Shown one piece after another: positions 1 to 5,304 of a stretch of DNA of 5,304 bases. Each line of letters begins with the position of its first letter. The stretch's first letter is position 1. The translations under genes and the position numbers were made by a program. The DNA is from Halobacteriales archaeon (lineage in GTDB: Archaea; Thermoplasmatota; E2; JACPAO01; JAHFTW01). The stretch covers positions 1-5,304 of the forward strand of contig JAIVGU010000258.1 in the NCBI GenBank assembly GCA_020201445.1, read 5' to 3'. The notes beneath the pieces were generated by a model. The model was not told the origin of the DNA. It searched no databases and worked only from the letters and a program-made list of their open reading frames with translations.

Positions 1-1734
1 CTCTACGGCCAGCTCACGACCGGCCACCGCGCGACCGTCACCTCGAAGATCGGCATGGGCCACCCCGCCGTCCGGATGGAGCTCGGCCTGGACACGAAGA
101 AGAACCAGCCGGAGGTGCACTCGACCGCGATGGACGAGGCGTGGACGAAGGAGCACGGCACCCGCATCGAGGTCACCATCAAGGCCAAGTTCCAGGGCGG
201 CCGCCAGTCGGCGTACGAGTTCCTGCGCAGCACCAGCATCGTCAACCCGCACGCCCGCATCACCTTCCTCGACCCGACGGGGCAGGTGACGGTCTTCGAG
301 CGCGTCACCGACGAGGTGCCGCCGCCGACCCGGGAGATCAAGCCCCACCCCTACGGCACGGAGCTGGGCACCATCCTCAAGATGGCCAAGGACGCGAAGG
401 AGCGCAAGCTCACCACGTTCCTCACCGACCAGTTCAGCAGCGTCGGCACCGACACCGCAAAGAGGATCCTGGAGGCGGCCGACCTGGAGAACGTCGACCC
501 CAAGGAGCTCAAGCACGACGAGGTGCGCCGCCTGCACGAGGCGTTCCCCAAGGTCAAGATCATGGCGCCGCCCACCGACTGCCTCTCCCCCATCGGGGAG
601 ATGCTGGTGCGCCGTGGCCTCAAGAAGGAGACCGAGGACGTGTCGCCTGAGTTCATCACCACCGTCACCCGCCCGCCGTCGGTGTGGGGCGGCCACCCAT
701 TCCAGGTGGAGGTCGGCATCGTCTACGGCGGCAGCCTCCCCGCCGAGGAGTCGGTGCGCATCCTCCGGTTCGCCAACCGCGTCCCGCTGCTCTACCAAGG
801 CGGCGGCTGCGCGAGCACGGTGGCGGTGCAGGACGTCGACTGGCGCCGCTACGGCCTCGACCAGCGCGGCGGCAAGGGCTTCCCCAACGGCCCCGCCATC
901 GTCCTCGTCCACGTCGCCAGCACGAAGGTCCCCTTCACCAGCGAAGCCAAGGAGGCGGTCGCGCCCATCGAGGAGATCCACAAGGAGATCAAGCTCGCGC
1001 TCCAGGAGGCCGCGCGCTTCCTCGGCCGCCACCTGGCGAAGAAGGCCAAGCGCGCCAAGGTCTCGGAGAAGTTCACCCTCGTCAGCAAGATTCTCCCGGA
1101 AATCAACAAGAAGGCCGCCTCCGTCCTCGGCAAGCCCGAGGTGGACCTCGCGCCCATCGTGTGCAAGATCATGGACGTGGTCTGGATCGAGGACCCCGTC
1201 GTGGAGTACAAGAAGCTCGAGGGCCAGGTGCTCGCCCCCGAGGCGCCGAAGGTCCAGAGGGACGAGCCGAAGGCCGAGGACAGGCAAGAGCCTCCCGCCA
1301 AGAAGGGCAAGGGGAAGAAGGCGGACAAGGACGGCAAGGGCACCCCCACGCTGGACGCGTTCGAGGCGCCGCCGCAGGAGGCGATGGCCGAGGCAGGCGT
1401 CACCCCTCCCCTGGAGCCGCCGAAACCCCGCCAGGCCTACCTCGCCTCCTCCAAGCTCAGCCTCACCAACTACATGATGGGCTCCAAGAAGTTCCGCCTC
1501 TACATCGTCCTGCCCGACCGCGCCGTCTTCGCCGAGGCCGACCCGAAGCCCAAGACCGCGCATGACCGCTACCTCATGTGGGAAGTCCCGGCGCTCAAGC
1601 CCACGGAGAAGCTGATCCTCAGCTACCAGGTAGCCGGCGTCGACAAGGGCGGCATGGACGACGTCGAGACGTTCGTCGAGGGCATCAATGAGATTCATGT
1701 GGTTGGAGCCGACCCCTGGCACGGAGGCGAGTGA
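1..1734 (+). CDS. top6B: DNA topoisomerase VI subunit B (5'-truncated by window edge)
   Basis: ATPase subunit of type IIB topoisomerase. ATP binding closes a Top6B dimer over DNA and gates strand passage by Top6A. The frame is open from base 1, so the start and most of the GHKL ATPase fold lie upstream; 577 residues are visible. In order: the end of the GHKL domain (LYGQLTTG at residue 1 on); KPHPYG at 114-119; a helix-two-turns-helix segment at about 137-160; PPTDCLSPIG at 190-199; the transducer domain at about 215-400, with WRRYGLDQ at 281-288 (the position I recall as the family's WKxY motif, here with Arg for Lys) and ASTKVPFTSE from 306, whose Lys309 is probably the ATP-contacting switch lysine. 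A Lys/Glu/Pro-rich low-complexity linker (about 411-475) precedes a conserved C-terminal beta domain ending GADPWHGGE. Identification is secure. The gene lies upstream of top6A, split from it by an inserted element. Confidence 0.96.
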   Translation, partial: LYGQLTTGHRATVTSKIGMGHPAVRMELGLDTKKNQPEVHSTAMDEAWTKEHGTRIEVTIKAKFQGGRQSAYEFLRSTSIVNPHARITFLDPTGQVTVFERVTDEVPPPTREIKPHPYGTELGTILKMAKDAKERKLTTFLTDQFSSVGTDTAKRILEAADLENVDPKELKHDEVRRLHEAFPKVKIMAPPTDCLSPIGEMLVRRGLKKETEDVSPEFITTVTRPPSVWGGHPFQVEVGIVYGGSLPAEESVRILRFANRVPLLYQGGGCASTVAVQDVDWRRYGLDQRGGKGFPNGPAIVLVHVASTKVPFTSEAKEAVAPIEEIHKEIKLALQEAARFLGRHLAKKAKRAKVSEKFTLVSKILPEINKKAASVLGKPEVDLAPIVCKIMDVVWIEDPVVEYKKLEGQVLAPEAPKVQRDEPKAEDRQEPPAKKGKGKKADKDGKGTPTLDAFEAPPQEAMAEAGVTPPLEPPKPRQAYLASSKLSLTNYMMGSKKFRLYIVLPDRAVFAEADPKPKTAHDRYLMWEVPALKPTEKLILSYQVAGVDKGGMDDVETFVEGINEIHVVGADPWHGGE

Positions 1735-1743
1735 CGATGCCGG

Positions 1744-1772
1744 GGAACCACGAATTTCACGAATTGCACGAA
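1744..1772 (+). repeat. Left 29-bp terminal inverted repeat of the GxxExxY element
   Basis: This is identical over 29 bp to the reverse complement of 2232-2260. Identity stops at both sides (1743 and 1773 do not pair with 2261 and 2231). It is built of tandem 9-bp units, CACGAATT followed by T or G, with three copies over 1749-1775. Because the unit is a multiple of three, it reads as a repeating His-Glu-Phe/Leu peptide in one frame. Confidence 0.93.
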
Positions 1773-1778
1773 TTTGGG

Positions 1779-2180
1779 CTAGATGGGCAATTGCTCCGTG
1801 TAGACTGGGCCGACGAAGCGTCGGAACACCAGCGAAGCCTCGCCGAAATTCACGAGGAGGCCAACGGGGAGCCGCGAAGCCTTCAGGTAGTGGATGATTT
1901 GTGCATGCTCCACGGCGCCCATGGCAGTTTGGGCCTTCAGTTCAACCAAGACCTTGCCATCGCACACGAAATCAGCCCGATACACGGTGGGGAGGACCCG
2001 GTTCCTGTAGGCAACGGGGATTGCGGCTTCACGCTCGAAGGGAATGCGACGGTCGTTGAAGGCGAATTCCACAGCATCTTGGTACGATTTCTCCAGGAAT
2101 CCTGGACCCATGTCGGAGTGGATGTCTTGCATGGCGCCAATGATGGCGTAAGTCAGGGGGGATGTGTTTTCGTCCAGCAC
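1779..2180 (-). CDS. GxxExxY family protein, PD-(D/E)XK nuclease-like
   Basis: A 133-residue protein of a small family named for its GxxExxY motif, usually about 125-135 residues and placed in the PD-(D/E)XK nuclease superfamily. Numbering from a GTG start at 2180: YAIIGAMQDIHSDMGPGF at 11-28; GFLEKSY, the signature, at 27-33 (Glu30, Tyr33); the nuclease-like core with Asp70 and ELK (Glu80, Lys82); a RecB-like QxxxY motif, Gln94 to Tyr98; and VNFG near 110-113. All expected active-site positions are present, so it is probably intact. No ATG is in a suitable place: those within the domain are too late, and the open frame upstream is only antisense top6A. GTG at 2180 fits the family length, but its Shine-Dalgarno match is weak. 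The gene is antisense to the top6 operon, fills the inverted-repeat element, and has mixed codon use unlike its neighbours. Its cellular role is unknown; nuclease activity is inferred from motifs. Confidence 0.85.
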   Translation of the reverse strand: MLDENTSPLTYAIIGAMQDIHSDMGPGFLEKSYQDAVEFAFNDRRIPFEREAAIPVAYRNRVLPTVYRADFVCDGKVLVELKAQTAMGAVEHAQIIHYLKASRLPVGLLVNFGEASLVFRRFVGPVYTEQLPI

Positions 2181-2231
2181 GAGCCCCCGACCGCCGGGCA
2201 GATGTTTGAAGGGCGTGGACCAATGGTTGGC

Positions 2232-2260
2232 TTCGTGCAATTCGTGAAATTCGTGGTTCC
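2232..2260 (-). repeat. Right 29-bp terminal inverted repeat of the GxxExxY element
   Basis: Perfect reverse complement of 1744-1772. The third 9-bp unit is cut short here (CACGAA followed by GCC on the minus strand), so the two arrays diverge exactly at the inner boundary. The outer end is followed immediately by the AGGAGG of the top6A ribosome binding site. Confidence 0.93.
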
Positions 2261-2267
2261 AGGAGGG
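2261..2267 (+). promoter_or_regulatory. Ribosome binding site of top6A
   Basis: AGGAGGG lies just upstream of the ATG at 2274, with seven bases between GGAGG (2262-2266) and the start. This is a strong Shine-Dalgarno match and fixes the top6A start. It directly touches the outer end of the inserted element's right repeat, so the insertion spared it by no bases at all. Confidence 0.85.
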
Positions 2268-2273
2268 GCGTAA

Positions 2274-3395
2274 ATGGCTGAAAAAGGCAAGCGCGACACG
2301 AAGGCCCAGCGCGAGGCCCAGGCGACCAAGTCCCTGGACGGCATCGCGGACACCATCTACAAACACCTCAAGTCGGCCGCCATCCCCGAGGTGCAGCTCA
2401 GCAGCCGCAACAAGGGCAACATCGTCTTCGACGACCGCCACCGCGTCTGGAAGTACGGCAGCGAGTTCACGACGCGCTCCGCGAAGTCGCTCGACGGCGC
2501 CTACATGCTCCTGCGCACGATGTACCTCACCGACTTCATCAAGCAGATGATCGGCGAGAACAAGTCGTCGACCCTTCGTGAGATGTACTACATCAGCGAG
2601 GGCTGGGACCTCGCCAAGTTCCACTCGCAGGACGAGTCGGACCTGCTGGCCGAGGACCTGGAGGTGATGACGGGCTCGATGCGCGAGGACTTCAAGCTGC
2701 GGCCGGAGGAGAACGGCGCCGCGATGATCGGCAACCTGCAAGTGGTCGAGACGACGCGCAGCGGCGAGCGGCGCACCATGCACTGCCAGGACGACGTGGG
2801 AGACTCCGGCTACAACATCCCCTACAACGTGGAGCCGGACCGCCTCCAGTTCAAGAACGTCAAGTCGGACTTCGTCATCGCCATCGAGACGGGCGGCATG
2901 TTCGCGCGCCTGGTGGAGAACGGCTTCGACACGAAGCACAACTGCACCCTCGTCCACCTCAAGGGGCAGCCTGCGCGCTCGACGCGCCGCCTCATCAAGC
3001 GCCTCAACGAGGAGGCCAACCAGCCGGTCATCGTCTTCACCGACGGCGACCCGTGGTCGTTCCGCATCTTCGCCAGCGTCGCGTACGGCGCCATCAAGAC
3101 GGCGCACATCTCGGAGTACCTGGCCACGCCCACGGCGCAGTTCCTCGGCGTCACCCCGTCGGACATCATCAACTACGACCTGCCGACGGACAAGCTGACC
3201 GACCAGGACGTGGAGGCGCTCAAGGCGGAGCTGGACGACCCCCGCTTCGACGACGACTACTGGAAGGGCGAAATCAACCTGCAGTTGGAGATGAGGAAGA
3301 AGTCGGAGCAGCAGGCGCTCGCCAAGTATGGGCTGAACTTCGTCACGGACACCTACCTGCCGGAGAAGCTCCAGGCGATGGGCATCCTGAAGTGA
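2274..3395 (+). CDS. top6A: DNA topoisomerase VI subunit A
   Basis: Catalytic DNA-cleaving subunit of topoisomerase VI, homologous to eukaryotic Spo11. It is complete at 373 residues, close to the usual archaeal length. The N-terminal winged-helix/CAP domain contains [13 protein letters not shown], where the tyrosine pair is 105-106; the second is most likely the nucleophile forming the 5'-phosphotyrosyl link. The Toprim fold follows: AIETGGMF with Glu205, then [10 protein letters not shown] with Asp257 and Asp259, the Mg2+-binding acidic set. The conserved C-terminal region includes [19 protein letters not shown] and a GEINLQLEM segment. The ATG at 2274 has a strong Shine-Dalgarno sequence and matches the family N-terminus. 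It acts with Top6B as an A2B2 heterotetramer. The two genes would normally be nearly contiguous, but here a 517-bp element separates them, so top6A may depend on read-through or on a promoter within the element. Confidence 0.96.
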   Translation: MAEKGKRDTKAQREAQATKSLDGIADTIYKHLKSAAIPEVQLSSRNKGNIVFDDRHRVWKYGSEFTTRSAKSLDGAYMLLRTMYLTDFIKQMIGENKSSTLREMYYISEGWDLAKFHSQDESDLLAEDLEVMTGSMREDFKLRPEENGAAMIGNLQVVETTRSGERRTMHCQDDVGDSGYNIPYNVEPDRLQFKNVKSDFVIAIETGGMFARLVENGFDTKHNCTLVHLKGQPARSTRRLIKRLNEEANQPVIVFTDGDPWSFRIFASVAYGAIKTAHISEYLATPTAQFLGVTPSDIINYDLPTDKLTDQDVEALKAELDDPRFDDDYWKGEINLQLEMRKKSEQQALAKYGLNFVTDTYLPEKLQAMGILK

Positions 3396-3415
3396 ACCCG
3401 CCTCCCCGCCTGCCA

Positions 3416-3497
3416 AACCGCGGATGACGCGGATGTGCCATCGCCTAAGAGCAAGACCGCTTCATCTCAATCCGCGTCATCCGCGAAATCCGCGGTT
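3416..3497. repeat. Inverted pair of 9-bp repeat arrays, possible non-autonomous relative of the upstream element
   Basis: This 82-bp island lies 20 bp after the top6A stop. The left array (3416-3434) is two 9-bp units ending in CGCGGAT. The right array (3470-3497) holds three such units in reverse orientation. AACCGCGGAT at 3416-3425 pairs with 3488-3497 and GACGCGGAT at 3426-3434 pairs with 3470-3478, leaving one extra unit (3479-3487) bulged on the right. The 35 bp between the arrays has no ORF. The pattern resembles the GxxExxY element's ends: inverted orientation, 9-bp period, and a unit (CGCGGATTT) that differs from CACGAATTT by two A/G changes. It could alternatively act as a 3' stem-loop for top6 mRNA, but no T-run follows. 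The remaining intergenic sequence up to 3558 holds nothing else I can support. Confidence 0.75.
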
Positions 3498-3558
3498 CGC
3501 CGAGCCTTGAGCAAGAAATCAGTCCCCGAACTCCCCGCAATCCCTGTTTGGTAGGGAG

Positions 3559-4050
3559 TTAGCGCCGGGCCTCGGCGGCGACCTGGTTGAGGTGTGCGAA
3601 CAGCGGCGCAGCCAGCGCGGCGGTCGCGCGCCCCGATTTCGTCAACCGGTACTCCGTCCGAACGGGCGTGGCGTCGACGACGCGGCGCTCCAGCAGCCCG
3701 GCCGCCTGGAGGTCCTTGAGGCGCGCGGCGAGGGTGCGGCTGCTGAGGCCCAGCAGCTCCTGCAGCCCCGTGAAACGGGCTGTGCCGGCGGAGGCGACGG
3801 CGTAGAGCACCTCCATCGCCCACGGCTGCAGCAGCAGTTGGCTGGCGGCGAGGGAGCGGCGCACCCAGGCAGCCTGCTCGGCGGGGGTCCGCTTGGCCAG
3901 GAACTCGCCAACCTGGAGGCTGAAGGCGCTGGAGGCCTTGACCGCGGCGCGGAAGCTGGCCTGCGCCGGGGCGTCCAGGAGGGGGCAGTCCGCTTCGTCG
4001 CACAGGCTGGCGCGCACTTCCGCGGGAGAAAGCGCCTGTTGCTGCTGCAC
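3559..4050 (-). CDS. HxlR-like winged helix-turn-helix transcriptional regulator
   Basis: Probable DNA-binding transcription factor of the HxlR/MarR-like group, 163 residues from a GTG at 4050. The wing-helix core runs from about residue 72 to 150: LLLQPWAMEVLYAV, then ARFTGLQELLGLSSRTLAARLKDLQAAGLLERR (recognition helix), then TEYRLTKSGR as the wing. This order is typical of HxlR proteins. The frame continues to an ATG at 4098, but those 16 codons include ATA, TTA, CTT, TTG, GGA and CGA, all out of keeping with this high-GC gene. They also overlap the divergent gene's start, so I prefer the GTG. A roughly 70-residue extension precedes the wing-helix and carries Cys17 and Cys22 (CDEADCPLL), which could bind metal or sense redox. 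Divergence from the hydrolase suggests that gene and itself as targets. The effector is unknown. Confidence 0.82.
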   Translation of the reverse strand: MQQQQALSPAEVRASLCDEADCPLLDAPAQASFRAAVKASSAFSLQVGEFLAKRTPAEQAAWVRRSLAASQLLLQPWAMEVLYAVASAGTARFTGLQELLGLSSRTLAARLKDLQAAGLLERRVVDATPVRTEYRLTKSGRATAALAAPLFAHLNQVAAEARR

Positions 4051-4096
4051 GGGTCGGCTTAACTTCCTCTTGGATATGGACTTTCCCAAGGAAAGC
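4051..4096. promoter_or_regulatory. Divergent promoter region between regulator and hydrolase
   Basis: This 46-bp AT-richer gap separates two divergent starts. GGATATGG around 4072-4079 is the only TATA-like run. It lies about 25 bp from the regulator GTG (4050) on one strand and about 21 bp from the hydrolase ATG (4097) on the other, which would suit archaeal TATA spacing and nearly leaderless mRNAs in both directions. The match to a canonical archaeal TATA box is weak, so this is inference from position and composition. Confidence 0.4.
4081..4095. promoter_or_regulatory. Candidate operator dyad for the HxlR-like regulator
   Basis: CTTTCC and GGAAAG form a perfect 6-bp inverted repeat around a 3-bp centre (CAA), ending one base before the hydrolase ATG. 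A smaller TCC/GGA dyad lies at 4065-4074. HxlR proteins bind as dimers to palindromes in divergent promoters, which fits this placement. The GGAAAG arm may also act as the hydrolase's Shine-Dalgarno region (AAGGA at 4088-4092). Confidence 0.45.
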
Positions 4097-4872
4097 ATGG
4101 CTGCCCCCTACGCCGACCTGGCCCCCTTCCTGCCCCCGCCGCTCCCGGGCCGCCTCGAGCGGCGCCTCGCGGGCCTCCTGGTGCGCGCCACCCTGTTCCG
4201 CCGCCGCAGGGCCGGCGCGTGGGAGGTCCCGGCGGACCTGCCGCACCGCGACCTCACGTTCGAGGGCAACACCGGCGCCCGCATCGCCGGCCGCCACTTC
4301 CCCGCCCCGCAGGCGCCCGCCCGCGGCGTCGTCGTCCTGGCGCACCCCGACCGCCGCTACGGCCAGCACTGGTTCGTGCGCGAGGGGTGGGTCGCGTGGC
4401 TGCGCGGCGAGGGCTACGCATGCCTGACGTTCGACTTTTCGCAGTACGGCCGCAGCCGCGGCGGCTCCACCTACCTGTTCGAGGACCTCGCGGCGGCGGC
4501 GCGGCTGGCGCGGGGGCTGGAGCCGGGCGTGCCCGTCCACGTCGTCGGCCTGAGCATCGGCGCCTTCTCCGCCGCCAACGCGAGCCCCGACCTCGACTTC
4601 GTGCAGGGGCTCGTCCTGGAGTCCCCCTACCCCAGCTTCGGCTCCTGGTACGCAGGGGACGGGCACCGCTTCGGCAAGGCCAGGCGAAGGCGCGGCGCAT
4701 CCTGGTGGCCGCCACCCGCGACGACGAGGTGACGCCCGTGGCGCTGACGCGGCAGGTGGCCGACGCCGCCCCCGCCGGGCGCACGACCTACCTTGAGGTG
4801 CGGGGGCGGCGCCACCTTGAGCTGTTCCAGGAGCCGGCGTACCGCGAGGCTGTTCTGCGGACGCTTGGCTGA
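4097..4872 (+). pseudogene. Alpha/beta hydrolase, frameshifted
   Basis: A serine hydrolase of the alpha/beta fold, substrate unknown. It is read in two frames. From the ATG at 4097: VVVLAHPDRRYG (oxyanion-loop region), CLTFDFSQYGRSRGG, then VVGLSIGAFSAAN, a GxSxG elbow with Ser153 (codon 4553-4555), then GLVLESPYPSFGSWYAG. That frame stops being family-like near 4670. The next frame resumes KARRILVAATRDDEVTP (acid Asp at 4720-4725) and GRRHLELF (His at 4813-4815), ending with TGA at 4870-4872. The change equals a loss of one base, or of 3n+1 bases, somewhere in about 4650-4690. Only about 56 codons separate Ser from Asp, so a lost helical or cap segment is possible. The ATG at 4076 in the same frame adds atypical codons, so 4097 is preferred. 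It could be a true pseudogene or an assembly/sequencing error. It is divergent from the HxlR-like gene. Confidence 0.75.
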
Positions 4873-4876
4873 GTCC

Positions 4877-5304
4877 CTAGGCGAACGGGTCGGGCGAGCC
4901 CTTGACGAAGGACCAGTCGGCGGGCAGGGGCAGGTAGTAGGAGACCGAGACGAACTCCTGGAAGTCCTGGTTCAGCACCGCGCCCACCGGGGTGGTGGAG
5001 GGGGAGGCCCAGGTGAAGGTGGAGGCCTTGGTGGTGGCGTTGAGGCCCAGCGCCGCCAGCGCGTCGCCGTCCATGCGGCCCAGCAGTGGCGAGGCGCCCT
5101 CGAGGCTCAGGAAGGTGTCGCCGCCGCAGGTGGGGTCGCACTTCCAGTTGGTCGAGACGGGGGTGTAGAACGCCTTGCCGGATTCGGAGGTGGCCTCCCA
5201 GAACTGCTCGACCACGAGGCTCTGGGCGGCGGGGCTGTCGACGCTGAAGTCGAACTGGACGTGGTTGTTGGCTTGGCCGCCGACGCGGCCGCACGGGACG
5301 GGGT
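4877..5304 (-). CDS. Unrecognised protein, C-terminal part, probably extracellular
   Basis: The C-terminal 141 residues of a larger protein; the start lies beyond the right edge. The frame stays open to the window end (GTG at 5215 is internal, since family-like coding sequence continues upstream as GGQANNHVQFDFSVDSPAAQ). I do not recognise the family. The sequence is rich in Ser, Thr, Pro and aromatic residues, with alternating beta-like stretches (HVQFDFSV, EFVSVSYYLPL), a close Cys pair (CDPTC), and an Asn-Ala-Thr sequon, all in keeping with a secreted or surface beta-sandwich protein. No C-terminal membrane anchor is seen. It ends SPDPFA with TAG at 4877-4879, converging on the hydrolase with a 4-bp gap. 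Coding is supported by high-GC codon choice and length; any function is unknown. Confidence 0.72.
   Translation of the reverse strand, partial: PVPCGRVGGQANNHVQFDFSVDSPAAQSLVVEQFWEATSESGKAFYTPVSTNWKCDPTCGGDTFLSLEGASPLLGRMDGDALAALGLNATTKASTFTWASPSTTPVGAVLNQDFQEFVSVSYYLPLPADWSFVKGSPDPFA

Larger units (their letters stand above)
1744..2260. mobile_element. 517-bp inverted-repeat element carrying a GxxExxY gene, inserted between top6B and top6A
   Basis: The unit is bounded by perfect 29-bp terminal inverted repeats (1744-1772 and 2232-2260) and encloses one small minus-strand gene. Its base composition differs from its host: 1921-1980 has 32/60 and 2041-2100 has 30/60 G+C, against 38/60 in a sampled top6A stretch (2401-2460) and more elsewhere. 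The left end is 9 bp after the top6B stop codon and the right end abuts the top6A Shine-Dalgarno sequence. I see no target-site duplication, and no transposase or recombinase is encoded. Mobility is therefore inferred from the repeats, the operon interruption and the composition. Removing 1744-2260 would leave a normal 22-bp top6B-top6A spacer. GxxExxY genes with reiterated start-proximal repeats are, to my knowledge, common in bacterial genomes, but I know of no characterised transposition mechanism for them. Confidence 0.72.

Noticed and set aside
1731..2273. Plus-strand 180-codon frame across the inserted element as a real gene
   Set aside because: It is the exact antisense of the GxxExxY gene, whose motifs are clear. 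Its translation shows no recognisable family.
2181..3416. The minus-strand frame continuing from the GxxExxY gene through all of top6A as one 545-residue protein
   Set aside because: The upstream part is the antisense shadow of top6A and is composed of repetitive high-GC residues with no domain. Only the last 133 residues match a family.
3449..3516. Direct repeat GAGCAAGA at 3449-3456 and 3509-3516 as a target-site duplication of the 3416-3497 island
   Set aside because: One copy lies inside the island and the other outside it, so they do not bracket the arrays. An 8-bp match can be chance.
3541..3557. TCCCT/AGGGA hairpin just after the HxlR-like stop as a terminator
   Set aside because: The stem is only five base pairs with a seven-base loop, and no T-run follows on the minus strand.
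4051..4098. ATG at 4098 as the start of the HxlR-like regulator
   Set aside because: The 16 extra codons are mostly rare in this DNA and overlap the divergent hydrolase start and the dyad. It remains possible, since a GGGGG run lies upstream of it.
3467..4666. Long minus-strand frame across the regulator and hydrolase
   Set aside because: It runs in other frames than both recognised genes, and its sequence is Arg/Ala/Gly/Pro-rich, as is usual for antisense frames in high-GC DNA.
1..5304. CRISPR array, tRNA or rRNA genes
   Set aside because: No regularly spaced repeat-spacer pattern and no recognisable tRNA or rRNA sequence were seen. The only repeats are the 9-bp arrays described.

Overview
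The window looks like chromosomal DNA from a high-GC archaeon. The main evidence is a linked pair of genes for both subunits of DNA topoisomerase VI (Top6B then Top6A), the archaeal type IIB enzyme. The proteins are not acid-enriched, and Top6B has a Lys-rich linker, which argues against a haloarchaeon. An uncultivated high-GC euryarchaeon, for example in Thermoplasmatota, is my best guess. That placement is inference only.

Layout from left to right: (1) 1-1734, the 3' part of top6B, whose 5' end lies outside the window. (2) 1744-2260, a 517-bp lower-GC insertion bounded by perfect 29-bp inverted repeats, carrying on the minus strand a small GxxExxY-family PD-(D/E)XK nuclease-like gene. It sits between the top6B stop and the top6A ribosome binding site. 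(3) 2274-3395, complete top6A with its catalytic Tyr and Toprim acidic residues. (4) 3396-3558, a non-coding gap holding a second, ORF-less pair of inverted 9-bp repeat arrays (3416-3497) related in pattern to the first element's ends. (5) 3559-4050, minus strand, an HxlR-like winged-helix regulator. (6) 4051-4096, a short divergent promoter region with a 15-bp dyad. (7) 4097-4872, an alpha/beta hydrolase broken by a frameshift near 4650-4690, possibly with a lost internal segment. (8) 4877-5304, minus strand, the C-terminal end of an unrecognised, probably extracellular protein.

Top6B and Top6A form the A2B2 enzyme that relaxes and decatenates DNA by ATP-dependent double-strand passage. The HxlR regulator and the hydrolase are a divergent pair, so the regulator probably controls the hydrolase and itself. 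The most unusual feature is the inverted-repeat GxxExxY element lodged inside the top6BA operon, with a second repeat island of the same design just after top6A.
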